Assembly (NCBI RefSeq): GCF_002964705.1
Contig: NZ_PQCD01000003.1
Span: 62,001 to 126,000, forward strand
DNA length: 64,000 nucleotides
Reading direction: 5' to 3'
DNA from: Pseudoalteromonas sp. T1lg75
GTDB lineage: Bacteria; Pseudomonadota; Gammaproteobacteria; Enterobacterales; Alteromonadaceae
Part shown: positions 1-9,685 of the stretch, in pieces
Position numbering within the stretch: the stretch's first letter is position 1
Layout: each line of letters starts with the position of its first letter
Program-made: the position numbers and the translations under genes
The notes under the pieces: generated by a model
What the model was told of the DNA's origin: nothing
Database searches by the model: none
The model's input: only the letters and a program-made list of their open reading frames with translations

Positions 1-586
1 TCAGGACTTGAACGCCAGGCCCGGCAATATAGCTTTCAACACAGCCCGTTAAGCCGCATCCACATTTTAAAATGGGTAATTGATATTTCTGCTGCAGGTA
101 TGCCGATAAAGGAAGGTGGCCATATTCACCGGATAGCCCCAATCCCTGATTAAGTAACTCACCATTAATGCACATCCCACCACCAGCACCAGTCCCAAGA
201 ATAGCGCCGAACACCCGTTCGTAGCCTTGCCCCGCACCGCCATTGGCTTCTGACAAGGCAAAGCAGCGGGTGTCATTCAAGATCGCTACCGGTCGCTGTA
301 ACAGCACTTCTAAATCCTTGGCAATATTATTGCCCGAAGCACAGGGCACATTCGCCGAAAATACAGCGCCATCCTCATTGACCAAGCCAGGCATGCCAAT
401 GCCTACAGCTCCCTGGCAGCCGCAAATCTCATCGGCTTTACATACTTGCTGACATATCGCCTGCAATAACTCCTGATAGCTATCCGTTGGCGTAGCAATA
501 CGCCAGCTTTGCTGCTGCTCAATGTCATTGTTGAAAATGGCGGTCTCTATCTTTGTGCCACCAATATCGAGTCCAAAAACAGCCAT
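1..586 (-). CDS. agaK: ROK-family amino-sugar kinase, 3' part cut by window edge
   Basis: About 195 N-terminal residues of a ROK sugar kinase, reading off the left edge of the window; a full protein would be near 300 residues. The ATP-binding motif GLDIGGTKIE is at residues 5-14, and NDTRCFALSEANGGAG and ILGTGAGGG follow. A zinc-binding CGCGLTGCVES segment typical of NagK-type kinases lies near the cut end. The product should phosphorylate an N-acetylated hexosamine at C6. It is closest in kind to NagK, but it follows kbaZ and agaS on the same strand, so N-acetylgalactosamine is the likelier substrate (AgaK role). The AgaK assignment is inferred from context. Confidence 0.85.
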   Translation of the reverse strand, partial: MAVFGLDIGGTKIETAIFNNDIEQQQSWRIATPTDSYQELLQAICQQVCKADEICGCQGAVGIGMPGLVNEDGAVFSANVPCASGNNIAKDLEVLLQRPVAILNDTRCFALSEANGGAGQGYERVFGAILGTGAGGGMCINGELLNQGLGLSGEYGHLPLSAYLQQKYQLPILKCGCGLTGCVESYIAGPGVQVL

Positions 587-604
587 AATGCACTCCCACT
601 GATC

Positions 605-1723
605 CTAGCTAGACGTTAATGGGTAAATGGTTACCCCTTTAACAACACGATTAACCTCACCGGTTGGACATGGATTATCGGGCGTTAGACCGAGTGAAAT
701 CGATTTATAAAAAGCGAATACCTGACAATAGACAATATAATATAGACCTTGCCATACATCATCTAGCCCCGCACGGTGAGCTGAAGTGCTCAGCCTTTTC
801 ACCAATAAACATTGCTGCTCGTTAAGCAGCTCTTGATACAGGTCAGCATCATAGCGACGGCTATACCCATCATTAGATGCCATTAATATAATCGCTGTTT
901 TACTATTGATGATGGTTTTTGGCCCATGACGGAATCCCAATGGAGATTCAAAATAACTGACTACCGCGCCATTGGTTAGTTCCAAGCACTTGAGGGCAGC
1001 CTCTTTTGCATACCCTACTAATGAGCCAGCTCCCAAGAAGACAATGCGCTCCATATCTGATGCAGCCAAGGCTCTGATCTCTTCAAGCTGTTGCTCAAGA
1101 AGCAGTTCGGTATCCTGTGCTAGGCACTCTAACTGCTGCGCGTCAGGCGTGAAAATACACAAGGTCGCCAGCAGCATTGACGTAAAACTACTGGTCATGG
1201 CAAAGCTTTCATCCAATGTTTCTTGTGGCATAAGTAAACAGTAACTGTTTTCCCTATCCTTAGCTTGCTGAGCCAGTTGCCCATTTTCGTTGCAGGTAAT
1301 AATTAAGTGAAAACAGTTTTCCAGCACCTGATCGGCCAGTTGCACAGCGGCTACGCTTTCAGGGCTATTCCCTGAACGCGCATATGAGATAACCAAGGTG
1401 GGGGTGTCTGCCTGCAAATAAGCTAACGGGTTAGACACTATGTCTGTGGTACTAATTGCACGGACATCAAGTGAGGTTTTAGCTCTGAGGTGAGGCGCTA
1501 ACGACTCACCAACATAGGCAGATGTTCCCGCACCGGTCAGCACAACTTGCGCTCCGGAAAGTGCAAAGATGGGGGTCAAAAAGTCATGAATACCAGCGCT
1601 GTGCTTGTCAACAATGGCGGCGGTATTACGCCATGATTGCGGCTGTTGCGTGATTTCTTTCGCCGTCCAGTAGGCATTATGTTGCTGGAGAGTAGCGTCA
1701 TCAAGTGATAAAAATTGCGTCAT
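605..1723 (-). CDS. agaS: AgaS-type galactosamine-6-phosphate deaminase/isomerase
   Basis: A 372-residue protein with two SIS sugar-isomerase domains. The first carries LTGAGTSAYVGE and SYARSGNSPES; the second carries FLGAGSLVGYAKEAALK and the FRHGPK segment. AgaS family members convert galactosamine-6-phosphate to tagatose-6-phosphate with release of ammonia in the cytoplasm. A GGAGA ribosome binding site eight bases before the ATG at 1723 supports this start over a TTG fifteen bases upstream. It sits 23 bp downstream of kbaZ and upstream of the ROK kinase, so the three probably form one amino-sugar catabolic operon. GlmS- or FrlB-like SIS isomerases are the alternative, but the neighbours argue for AgaS. 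Confidence 0.88.
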   Translation of the reverse strand: MTQFLSLDDATLQQHNAYWTAKEITQQPQSWRNTAAIVDKHSAGIHDFLTPIFALSGAQVVLTGAGTSAYVGESLAPHLRAKTSLDVRAISTTDIVSNPLAYLQADTPTLVISYARSGNSPESVAAVQLADQVLENCFHLIITCNENGQLAQQAKDRENSYCLLMPQETLDESFAMTSSFTSMLLATLCIFTPDAQQLECLAQDTELLLEQQLEEIRALAASDMERIVFLGAGSLVGYAKEAALKCLELTNGAVVSYFESPLGFRHGPKTIINSKTAIILMASNDGYSRRYDADLYQELLNEQQCLLVKRLSTSAHRAGLDDVWQGLYYIVYCQVFAFYKSISLGLTPDNPCPTGEVNRVVKGVTIYPLTSS

Positions 1724-1746
1724 TCTATTTTTCTCCAAAACAACAC

Positions 1747-3012
1747 TTATTGATTACAAGCGAGCGAATACACATTCGTCACTTCCATTATTTTATTCAA
1801 CACCAAATCTCTCGGTGTAGCGCTGATGTCCCCCTTCCTAAGGGCATTAAATTGGTTTGGCATAAATTGGCTCAGTAAGGTTTCAGGAATTGGCTGCGCC
1901 GCCAAGTTATTAAATAAGGTGCTAACAGCTTGTTGTAGCTTGGCTTCAGGCCAGTAATAGCGAATTCGATCGCTGTAGCTGTAAGCACGATAAAGTGCAG
2001 CGTGCTCGTCCGCGACTTTGTAGAATTTATCCCAATACCCTGGTTTTTCCAGCATCACCTCTTCGCACACAGCACGTAATTGTGAGCATGAAGCAGGTGC
2101 GATCAGTTGCTCCTCAATGTAAGAAAGAGAAAAGAGCGCTTCACGCAACGCGTAAGTTAACTGCGGCCCAACCTTTAAAATAGCAAAGTGGTCTTGAACC
2201 AACTCATGGTAGCTCTGCTCAGGTTGGTAGTCCGTAGAATGGACCTCATATACCAAGTTATCAACAGAGCCAATAAAGTCTTTTAACCGCTTGGCTTGCG
2301 CACGTTGATAGGCAAATACCTGGTGGTTATCAAACTCCACTCCAGGCTGTACCACAACAGCAATAACCCGTGACCACACCGATTCCACTCCCTGTTGGCG
2401 GAACGCTTCTTGATGCAACTCAATTGTTTGCTGCACACCTGCAACATCTGATACTTCAATTGTCTGCAAATCTTCTTTTGCTCCGCCCGGAGGAGGCACT
2501 TCAGTCCCCACTACATACATGATGTCGCCATCTCCACAGGCTTGCTCAGCCGCATGACACATCAAGGCCGCACGTTTAGCTATTTCAGCATCAGATAAAC
2601 AGGCACCATCATCACTGCATGGCATACTTGCATCCAGATGAATTTTTTTAAACCCGGCGCTGGCATAGGCCTTGACCAGCTCCACAGCTTTTTCCATCGC
2701 TTGCGTTGCGGGTTCATCCACCCAACACACGGGTCCCAAGTGATCACCGCCTAAAATGATCCGCTCTGTCGCTAACCCCACCTTACGCGCAATTTTATGA
2801 ACGAAAGACACAAAGTCTTGCGGCGTCATACCTGTATAGCCACCGTATTGGTTCACTTGGTTAGCCGTCGCTTCTATTAACAAGACACTGTCATCCTTTA
2901 ATGATTGACGCATCGCCGCTTCAATAACCAACGGATGCGCGCAGCATACAGAGTAAACCCCACGCAGTTGCCCCGCTCGGTTGTTATTAATTATCGTCTT
3001 TAGTGCTTTCAT
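1747..3012 (-). CDS. kbaZ: D-tagatose-1,6-bisphosphate aldolase subunit KbaZ/GatZ type
   Basis: 421 residues matching the GatZ/KbaZ family, the non-catalytic subunit needed for full activity and stability of class II tagatose-1,6-bisphosphate aldolase. Recognisable stretches are the N-terminal GVYSVCCAHPLVIEAA, LIEATANQVNQYGGYTGM and ILGGDHLGP, and VGTEVPPPGG in the middle. A GGAGAG site four bases before the ATG at 3012 supports that start; a GTG twelve bases upstream is in frame. It is the first gene of the leftward amino-sugar operon. No catalytic KbaY/GatY partner is present in the window, so the partner is encoded elsewhere, or this protein acts in an Aga route that uses it differently. 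Confidence 0.88.
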   Translation of the reverse strand: MKALKTIINNNRAGQLRGVYSVCCAHPLVIEAAMRQSLKDDSVLLIEATANQVNQYGGYTGMTPQDFVSFVHKIARKVGLATERIILGGDHLGPVCWVDEPATQAMEKAVELVKAYASAGFKKIHLDASMPCSDDGACLSDAEIAKRAALMCHAAEQACGDGDIMYVVGTEVPPPGGAKEDLQTIEVSDVAGVQQTIELHQEAFRQQGVESVWSRVIAVVVQPGVEFDNHQVFAYQRAQAKRLKDFIGSVDNLVYEVHSTDYQPEQSYHELVQDHFAILKVGPQLTYALREALFSLSYIEEQLIAPASCSQLRAVCEEVMLEKPGYWDKFYKVADEHAALYRAYSYSDRIRYYWPEAKLQQAVSTLFNNLAAQPIPETLLSQFMPNQFNALRKGDISATPRDLVLNKIMEVTNVYSLACNQ

Positions 3013-3081
3013 GATTCTCTCCACTGCAGCAAGTGCTCTCAGTTCAACTCGCGATGTGAAATAACACTAACACAACGTGAA

Positions 3082-3126
3082 AGACCAAACAACAAAACAA
3101 AAGCAAACGAAAGAAACAAAAACAAC
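3082..3126. promoter_or_regulatory. Candidate AgaR-like operator between kbaZ and the GH109 gene
   Basis: An unusual purine-biased tract in the divergent promoter region. Read on the minus strand it contains repeated CTTTCGTTT / CTTTTGTTT units, which resemble the TTTCRTTT core of DeoR-type AgaR operators in E. coli. The site is about 70-115 bp upstream of kbaZ and 160-205 bp upstream of the divergent gene. No regulator gene is in the window. The assignment rests on similarity recalled from the family and on position only. Confidence 0.35.
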
Positions 3127-3287
3127 ATTTAAAATCAAAATACAATATGATGAACACATAAAACACTTTTAAAAAACACAAATGAAATACTTCGAAAGTT
3201 ATTTTGTTGTATTCCTTTTAATCATGCGTTATAAAATAAGCAACTGAAATAAAACCTCAACATAATCTCTGTGATTTAGGTATCGTT

Positions 3288-4750
3288 ATGACAATAGATA
3301 GACGTAATTTTTTGAAGTCTGCCGCAGCATTTACAGCTGCTACAGTCGTGGCAGGTTGTGCAAAAGGCCAACAAAGTGAGAACACTCAACAACCCATACT
3401 CGCTGCACAAGGTAAAAGTGTGATGGGTCTGGCTGTGCCAGCAATGGATGTGGTACGGGTGGGTTTTATCGGGGTAGGCCAGCGCGGCAGCGGTCACGTA
3501 AAACACTTGTGTCACATTATGGTGTTGAAATAAAAGCCATATGCGATACCGATCAGACCATGCTTAATAAATCGGTTAATTATGTCACCGAGCAAGGGTT
3601 ACCAAAGCCCACGGCATACACGGGTTCAGATAAAGCGTATTTAGACATGCTGGCTCGCCAAGACATAGACATAGTGATCATTTCCACGCCATGGAGATGG
3701 CACACCCCGATGAGTGTCGACACCATGGAAAGCGGCAAACATGCTTTTGTTGAAGTGCCCGCGGCGACAACAATAGAAGAGTGTTGGCAGCTCGTTAATA
3801 CTGCTGAGCGCACACAAAAGAACTGCATGATGATGGAAAACGTCAACTACGGCCGAGATGAGTTGATGGTGCTGAACATGGTACGTCAAGGGATCTTCGG
3901 CGAGCTACTGCACGGTGAAGCGGCTTACATTCATGATCTTCGCTGGCAAATGAAAGAAATTGATCGCAGCACAGGCTCTTGGCGAACCTATTGGCACACA
4001 AAAGTAAACGGCAACCTCTATCCAACACATGGCTTAGGTCCGGTTTCACAATATATGAATATTAACCGGGGTGACCGTTTTGATTTTGTTACTTCAGTAA
4101 GCTCACCGGCGTTGGGGCGTGCCGCCTATGCACAACGTGAGTTTCCGGCGGGTCATGAACGTCGCTCTTTAGAGTTTGTTGCAGGTGATATGAATACCAG
4201 CATTATCAAAACAGTGAAGGGTCGCAGCATTATGGTACAGCACGATACCACCAGCCCTCGCCCCTACAGTCGTCATAACCTGATTCAAGGAACAAATGGA
4301 ACATTTGCCGGTTTTCCAAACCGCATAGCCCTTGAAGATACGCCTCCAGGTATCGCAAAAGTCTACCAGCAAGAATACGAGGCAGAATTAGCGCAGTGGA
4401 AACAGGCTGGCTCCCAGGGACGTAAGCCAAGTATGCAAAACTTCCATAGCTGGGATCGGGATATGGAAAAGTGGCGTGCAGAGTTTGATCATCCGCTTTG
4501 GAAACGCATGGGCGCTGAAGCCGTGCGTAACGGTGGCCATGGTGGCATGGACTTCATTATGCTGTGGCGCATGATCTACTGCTTACGCAACAACGAGGCC
4601 CTAGATCAAGATGTCTATGATGCGGCGGCCTGGTCCTCTATTTTCCCACAAAGCATGGCCTCGGTTGCTGATAGAAGCAACAGTAAAACAATTCCAGACT
4701 TTACCCGTGGTGCTTGGGAAACAGGAAAACCACTTGGGATTGTTGCTTAA
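3288..4750 (+). pseudogene. GH109 alpha-N-acetylgalactosaminidase, frameshifted near 3515
   Basis: Gfo/Idh/MocA-fold NAD-dependent glycosidase of the GH109 type, split into two frames. The first 80 codons encode a twin-arginine signal (DRRNFLK) with a lipobox-like VAGC, then the Rossmann motif [13 protein letters not shown]. The reading then continues one frame over as [14 protein letters not shown] and runs 400 residues to 4750, including [25 protein letters not shown] GH109 signature positions. One missing base between about 3512 and 3521 would restore a single protein of about 487 residues. Exported GH109 enzymes release terminal alpha-GalNAc, fitting the adjacent AgaS/KbaZ genes. It may be a true pseudogene or a sequencing error. 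Confidence 0.85.
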
Positions 4751-4770
4751 AGTATCTCCCTTGAAGCACT

Positions 4771-4804
4771 AAAAAAGCCCGCAGTATTTACTGCGGGCTT
4801 TTTC
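4771..4804. terminator. Bidirectional rho-independent terminator between GH109 and rnpB
   Basis: Eight-base-pair stem (4777-4784 with 4791-4798, GCCCGCAG/CTGCGGGC), a six-base loop, an A tract before and a T tract after. It can end the GH109 transcript on the plus strand and the RNase P RNA precursor on the minus strand. Confidence 0.9.
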
Positions 4805-4808
4805 ATAA

Positions 4809-5167
<359 letters not shown>

Positions 5168-5173
5168 GGCGCT

Positions 5174-5179
5174 ATTATA
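5174..5179 (-). promoter_or_regulatory. rnpB promoter -10 element
   Basis: Perfect TATAAT on the minus strand, seven bases upstream of the inferred RNase P RNA 5' end. No strong -35 hexamer was seen at 16-18 bp spacing. Confidence 0.6.
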
Positions 5180-5207
5180 CCTATTTACTCCTAACTAGCC
5201 AGCACGA

Positions 5208-6077
5208 TCACTCCTGCTCCAGCATGCTTTTGTAGAGGGCATTTTTCTTAAGGCCAAAATAATCGGCGGCAACGCCGCAGGCTTTTTTAAGCGGCATATC
5301 CGCTTTTAACAGTTCAATAAGGCGAATGGCCTCAGGGTCAATATCTGTTTTGTTCGCCACCTTGCCCGGCAGCATAAGGACAATCTCTCCCTTTTGACGG
5401 GCTGGATCTTCTTCTAAGAAGGCGATCAGCTCAACCACAGTGCCGCTGAAAAAGGTTTCAAAGCTTTTCGTCAGTTCTTTGGCCAACACCACCTGTTGCT
5501 GCGCGCCCAAAGCCTGCTGTAAATCATCCAAACTGGCCATGATCCTGTGGGTACTTTCATACATTATGCTAGTGATGCCGCTGTCATGGGCCTGTGAATA
5601 GAACTCCTGACGGGCCTTGCTTTTGGCCGGTAAAAAACCAACAAACTGGAATTTATCCGTTGGTAATCCAGAACAGCTTACCGCGGCAATGGCGGCACAG
5701 GCTCCGGGAATGGGTGTAACGCGCGCACCGCTGGCGCGACATAGACTCACCAGAGCATAACCGGGGTCACTGATAAGCGGCGTACCGGCATCACTGACCA
5801 GGGCGACATTAAGTCCTTCTTCCAACCATTGCAGAACTTGCTGTGCTTTTTGCTTTTCGTTATGGTCGTGCAGGGCCATGGTGCGCTTAGTGATCCTCAA
5901 ATGAGATAACAACTTGGCGGTATGGCGTGTGTCTTCAGCCGCGATTAAGTCGACCTCGGCTAGGGTTTTGATAGCACGCTGGCTGATATCATCTAAATTT
6001 CCTATGGGCGTGGCAACTATATATAGGGTGCCGGCGTTTGTGTGGGGATGATCGGTTGAAATATCCGCATTGGACAT
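5208..6077 (-). CDS. rsmI: 16S rRNA (cytidine-1402-2'-O)-methyltransferase RsmI
   Basis: 289-residue SAM-dependent methyltransferase of the tetrapyrrole-methylase fold that 2'-O-methylates C1402 in the decoding centre of 16S rRNA. Visible family signatures are YIVATPIGNLDDIS near the N-terminus, AEDTRHTAKLLSH, SDAGTPLISDPG and the VGFLPAKSK segment. AGGAG six bases before the ATG at 6077 supports this start; an in-frame ATG five codons upstream has no such site. It is divergent from lpoA with only about 42 bp between start codons, the same arrangement as in E. coli. Confidence 0.95.
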   Translation of the reverse strand: MSNADISTDHPHTNAGTLYIVATPIGNLDDISQRAIKTLAEVDLIAAEDTRHTAKLLSHLRITKRTMALHDHNEKQKAQQVLQWLEEGLNVALVSDAGTPLISDPGYALVSLCRASGARVTPIPGACAAIAAVSCSGLPTDKFQFVGFLPAKSKARQEFYSQAHDSGITSIMYESTHRIMASLDDLQQALGAQQQVVLAKELTKSFETFFSGTVVELIAFLEEDPARQKGEIVLMLPGKVANKTDIDPEAIRLIELLKADMPLKKACGVAADYFGLKKNALYKSMLEQE

Positions 6078-6119
6078 TGAGCTCTCCTGCATCAGTCAGT
6101 AAGATAAGCGAATCACACT

Positions 6120-8057
6120 ATGGCCAATTGGAACACAAAGACTGTGCGACTCAAATCGATTGCTGGTTTAGTGCTATTGTCGGGCTTATCAGCCTGCAGC
6201 ACAACACAAAAGCCCCAAGAAAATGTAAATCCCGCGACTAATATCAGCGCCCCGGAACAGCCCGAGGTCTTGTCGGCACAGCTGCTCTATGAGCAGGCGC
6301 TGGAATTAAATGGTGACCAGCAGCGATTTAAATTGGTGGCAGCACAGGAACAAGCCCTTGCCGAGCAGGATTGGCAAATCTTACAAAGTATCAGCGATAC
6401 CCTGCTGAAGAAGCATCCGCGCTGGCATGTCCAGGCCTTGTTGATCCGCGCCTATGCGCAAATAAAATTAGGTAACCCTAATAACGCCTTACGCGATTCT
6501 GCTTCGGTACAGTCACAACTTAGTACCCCAGAACATTTTTACTGGCATCAATTAGTGCAGGGCGCAACCTATGCTCATATGCGCTTAGATCTTCAAGCCG
6601 TCCCTTTTTTACTGCGCGCCTCGGAAGCGGCGGACCGCTACGAGCTTGACAATACCGAGGTGAACCCCCTACTTTGGCAAAGCCTGCAGGGGCTGACTAC
6701 GGGGCAGTTACAAAGCTTCAATAACGGTTCCAGTATTCAGCAAGGCTGGATACAACTGGCGTTAATAAAACAACTTTACCTCGGCCAACCTGTCGAGTTG
6801 CATAGCGCCTCCAATAATTGGCAACGTCGCAATCCCAATCACCCGGCTAGCTTTGCCCTGGACGAAAAAGTAGCTCAGTTAATGCAGGTTGAACCCTACA
6901 AGGTGGCCAATCTGGGTGTTTTCCTCCCCCTCAGCGGTGGCAACCGTGCCCTGGGCGAAGCCGTAAAAAACGGGGTGATTGCCGCGCTGGACAAACATCA
7001 GTTTGCCGATGTGTATTTTATTGACGCCAACCTTAGCAACGAAGATATTCAAGCCACCATCAGCGCTCACAATATCGACTTTGCCATCGGCCCCCTGGTA
7101 AAAGGCAACATCAACCGCTTTGAACAACAAGCGCTGCTTGAAGGCATTCCCAGCATCTACTTAAACCGTAGCGATTACCTGCGCCAGTCATCGCAACACT
7201 TTTATTTTGCCCTGGCGCCTGAGCACGAGCTGGACCAAGCACTGCAGCACTTTATGGCTCAAGGCTTTAAAAAGCCGCTTATTTTAGCCAGCAATGATCG
7301 CTCGGGTACGCGCCTAAGCGAATATTTCAGCAATCAGTGGCTACGCTATAACGAGCAAGCCCCCTTGGTTGGCTTGTTCGATAACAACAAAGAAATGGAA
7401 CAGGTGATCACCGACATCCTAGAGGTGGGTCAAAGTGAGGCGCGCATTGAGCTAATCGAAAGCCTGTTTAAGCAAAAGGTAGAGAGCGAAACCCGCTCAC
7501 GCCGGGATATTGATGTGATTTACCTACTTGCCGACGCCACTCAAACTCGCTTGTTAAAACCCTATTTGGACGTCAACGTCAGCACCTTTGTCGACCGCAT
7601 CCCTCTGTATGCCAGCTCAAAAAGTCATAGCACCCAAATTGATAACACCGACAAACGGGACTTAAACGGCTTATACTTTACCGAGCTCCCCTGGATGCTA
7701 CCGACGACTGGCTTAAATAACATGGCCAACCGCCAACTTAAAGAAACGGTTCAAGGTCTGTGGCCGAATCAAGCAGACATAGAACAGCGCCTGTTTGCCA
7801 TGGGTTACGATGCCGTAACCGTGATCCCCGAACTGCGCCAGTTGAGCATGCTCCCGGGTAAAAGCCTACCCGGATTAACAGGACAATTAAGCGTTAACAG
7901 CGAGGGCGAGGTGGTACGTCATCTGGCGTGGGCACATTATCAATCGCGGCAAATTGCCCCGGTGAATCTTGAGCATATCAGCCCAACGCCGCTGTTAAGG
8001 CAAGAGCAGCAAGAGGAAGCAAGCGATGTTTTGGCAACCGAAGGAATGGCGCAATAG
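6120..8057 (+). CDS. lpoA: Outer-membrane lipoprotein LpoA, activator of PBP1A
   Basis: 645 residues. An N-terminal signal ends in a lipobox (LSGLSACS, Cys about residue 26). A helical TPR-like N-terminal half is followed by a periplasmic-binding-protein-like half starting near VANLGVFLPLSGG. LpoA reaches from the outer membrane through the peptidoglycan to stimulate the transpeptidase activity of PBP1A; the gene for PBP1A (mrcA) is 6.6 kb away in this window. It is first in the lpoA-yraN-diaA-dolP cluster and overlaps yraN by 32 bp. Its length agrees with the family. Confidence 0.93.
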   Translation: MANWNTKTVRLKSIAGLVLLSGLSACSTTQKPQENVNPATNISAPEQPEVLSAQLLYEQALELNGDQQRFKLVAAQEQALAEQDWQILQSISDTLLKKHPRWHVQALLIRAYAQIKLGNPNNALRDSASVQSQLSTPEHFYWHQLVQGATYAHMRLDLQAVPFLLRASEAADRYELDNTEVNPLLWQSLQGLTTGQLQSFNNGSSIQQGWIQLALIKQLYLGQPVELHSASNNWQRRNPNHPASFALDEKVAQLMQVEPYKVANLGVFLPLSGGNRALGEAVKNGVIAALDKHQFADVYFIDANLSNEDIQATISAHNIDFAIGPLVKGNINRFEQQALLEGIPSIYLNRSDYLRQSSQHFYFALAPEHELDQALQHFMAQGFKKPLILASNDRSGTRLSEYFSNQWLRYNEQAPLVGLFDNNKEMEQVITDILEVGQSEARIELIESLFKQKVESETRSRRDIDVIYLLADATQTRLLKPYLDVNVSTFVDRIPLYASSKSHSTQIDNTDKRDLNGLYFTELPWMLPTTGLNNMANRQLKETVQGLWPNQADIEQRLFAMGYDAVTVIPELRQLSMLPGKSLPGLTGQLSVNSEGEVVRHLAWAHYQSRQIAPVNLEHISPTPLLRQEQQEEASDVLATEGMAQ

Positions 8058-8397
8058 CAGAGCAAAAGGACAGCATTACGAGCTCCTGGCCCAGGACTAT
8101 TTGCAGAAGCAAGGCTTAACGCCGGTCGCTCGTAATTATAATTGTCGTTTCGGCGAGTTAGACCTGATCATGAAAGACGGGCTAACCTGGGTATTTGTCG
8201 AGGTTAAGTTTCGCCGTCAGCAAGGGTTTGGCGGTGCACTTTACGCCCTAACGGAGCGCAAACAGCAACGACTTAGGCGCACCATCGCCCATTACGTACA
8301 AAAACATGACTTGGCGCACTGTATACTTCGTGCCGACTATGTGGCCATTGAAGGCCAATCGGCACCCCAATTTCACTGGATAAAAAACGTATTATAA
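8026..8397 (+). CDS. yraN: UPF0102 family protein YraN
   Basis: 123 residues of the UPF0102 family, which has a restriction-endonuclease-like fold. The core reads ARNYNCRFGELDLIM and VFVEVKFRRQ, giving the E/D-ExK pattern expected of that fold. Function is unproven in the family; a role in DNA recombination or competence is often suggested. The start at 8026 overlaps the end of lpoA, and its stop is directly adjacent to the diaA start, so translation is likely coupled. Confidence 0.9.
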   Translation: MFWQPKEWRNSRAKGQHYELLAQDYLQKQGLTPVARNYNCRFGELDLIMKDGLTWVFVEVKFRRQQGFGGALYALTERKQQRLRRTIAHYVQKHDLAHCILRADYVAIEGQSAPQFHWIKNVL

Positions 8398-8988
8398 ATG
8401 CAGGAACAAATTAAAGAGCTTTTTACCGAAAGCATCCAAGCGCAAATTGCCGCGGGGGAAGTCTTACCCGGGGTTTTGGAATCGGCGTCTCTTAGCATCG
8501 CCCAAGCGCTGATCAATGGCAATAAACTACTCTGCTGTGGTGCTTCCAGCTGCCATATGTTGAGCGACCATTTTGCTGCCTTGCTGGTCAACTTTTTCGA
8601 AACAGAGCGCCCTTGTTTGCCGGCCATATCTTTATCGCCACAAGCATTAAACCTAAGCCCACAGCCGAGCAGCACCCGCAGCCGGGATATTTATGCAAGG
8701 CAAATACGGGCGCTTGGTGAGCAAGGCGACTTGCTGCTGGTACTCGCCATTAATGGTAACGAAAAAGCGGTGATCAGCGCCGTAGAAGCGGCACTTACCA
8801 AGGATATGACGGTGATTGCCCTGGTGGGTGACGACGGCGGTGAGCTAGCTGGGCTACTGAGCGCCAATGACGTAGAGATTCGCATTCCCGCCAAACGTCC
8901 AAGCCGTATTTTAGAATCACACCTTGTCAATCTACACTGTCTTAGTGAGCTCGTTGACATGACACTGTTTCCTCAGGGAGAAAACTAA
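8398..8988 (+). CDS. diaA: DnaA initiator-associating protein DiaA
   Basis: 196-residue single SIS-domain protein. DiaA forms tetramers that bind DnaA and help it assemble on oriC for timely initiation. Visible SIS features are NKLLCCGASSCHMLSDHFAALLVN and LLLVLAINGNEKAVISAVEAA. The start codon directly follows the yraN stop, and the next gene starts directly after its own stop, as in the conserved lpoA-yraN-diaA-dolP operon. GmhA (phosphoheptose isomerase) is the related alternative, but the operon context favours DiaA. Confidence 0.92.
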   Translation: MQEQIKELFTESIQAQIAAGEVLPGVLESASLSIAQALINGNKLLCCGASSCHMLSDHFAALLVNFFETERPCLPAISLSPQALNLSPQPSSTRSRDIYARQIRALGEQGDLLLVLAINGNEKAVISAVEAALTKDMTVIALVGDDGGELAGLLSANDVEIRIPAKRPSRILESHLVNLHCLSELVDMTLFPQGEN

Positions 8989-9558
8989 ATGAATAATAAA
9001 AGCCTTGTCGCCGTGTTAGTCGGTAGTTTATTACTGCAAGGGTGTGCAGCCGCCGTGGTTGCAGGCACCGCCGGGGCGGTGACCGCCGCTAATGACCGCC
9101 GTACCATAGGCAGTCAGATAGACGACAATAACATTGAAATAAAGGCCACCTTAGCCATTAAGGAACGCATTGGTCAGCGCGACGATGCCAATGTCACCGT
9201 GGTCAGCTATAACGGCATCGTCTTGCTACTTGGTCAGGTGCCCAACGAACAAATGAAGTCGCAAGCACAAAGTGCCGCAGAGAGCGCCGATGGCTTACGT
9301 CGTCTGCATAATCAGTTGCGCCTTGGCTCACCAACAAGCATCAGTACACACAGTCACGATACCTGGCTGACCTCTAAGGTAAAAACCCAGCTGCTGGCGG
9401 CCGATGATGTAAGTGGTAACAATATTAAGGTGGTCACGGAGAATGCCGAGGTTTTCTTAATGGGCCTGGTCAGTAAAGCCGAAGCCGAACGTGCGGTGCA
9501 AATTGCTCGCAACATCTCCGGCGTTGAGCGCGTTATTAAGGTGTTCGAGTACATCTAA
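8989..9558 (+). CDS. dolP: Outer-membrane BON-domain lipoprotein DolP (YraP)
   Basis: 189 residues with a lipoprotein signal (LLLQGC, Cys about 19) and two BON domains: about 45-115 with VTVVSYNGIVLLLGQV, and about 120-189 with IKVVTENAEVFLMGLV. DolP binds anionic lipid at the division site and supports outer-membrane integrity and BamA function. It is the last gene of the lpoA operon and is followed by two terminators and the convergent pilQ. Confidence 0.92.
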   Translation: MNNKSLVAVLVGSLLLQGCAAAVVAGTAGAVTAANDRRTIGSQIDDNNIEIKATLAIKERIGQRDDANVTVVSYNGIVLLLGQVPNEQMKSQAQSAAESADGLRRLHNQLRLGSPTSISTHSHDTWLTSKVKTQLLAADDVSGNNIKVVTENAEVFLMGLVSKAEAERAVQIARNISGVERVIKVFEYI

Positions 9559-9583
9559 CAACCCCTACAATATTCGCTATATT

Positions 9584-9616
9584 AAAAAGGCCACCTTAAA
9601 TAAAGTGGCCTTTTTA
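9584..9616. terminator. Terminator after dolP
   Basis: GGCCAC (9589-9594) pairs with GTGGCC (9605-9610), preceded by an A tract and followed by five T. Its symmetry lets it act on both strands. Confidence 0.85.
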
Positions 9617-9641
9617 ATTGCTAACGCTAAATAGCGGGCAT

Positions 9642-9671
9642 AAAAAAGCCACTCTTAAGAGTGGCTTTTTT
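9642..9671. terminator. Terminator at the pilQ 3' side
   Basis: Perfect palindromic stem GCCACTCTT/AAGAGTGGC (9648-9665) flanked by six A and six T. It probably ends the leftward pilMNOPQ transcript and backs up the dolP terminator. Confidence 0.85.
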
Positions 9672-9685
9672 CTATCTTCATAGAG

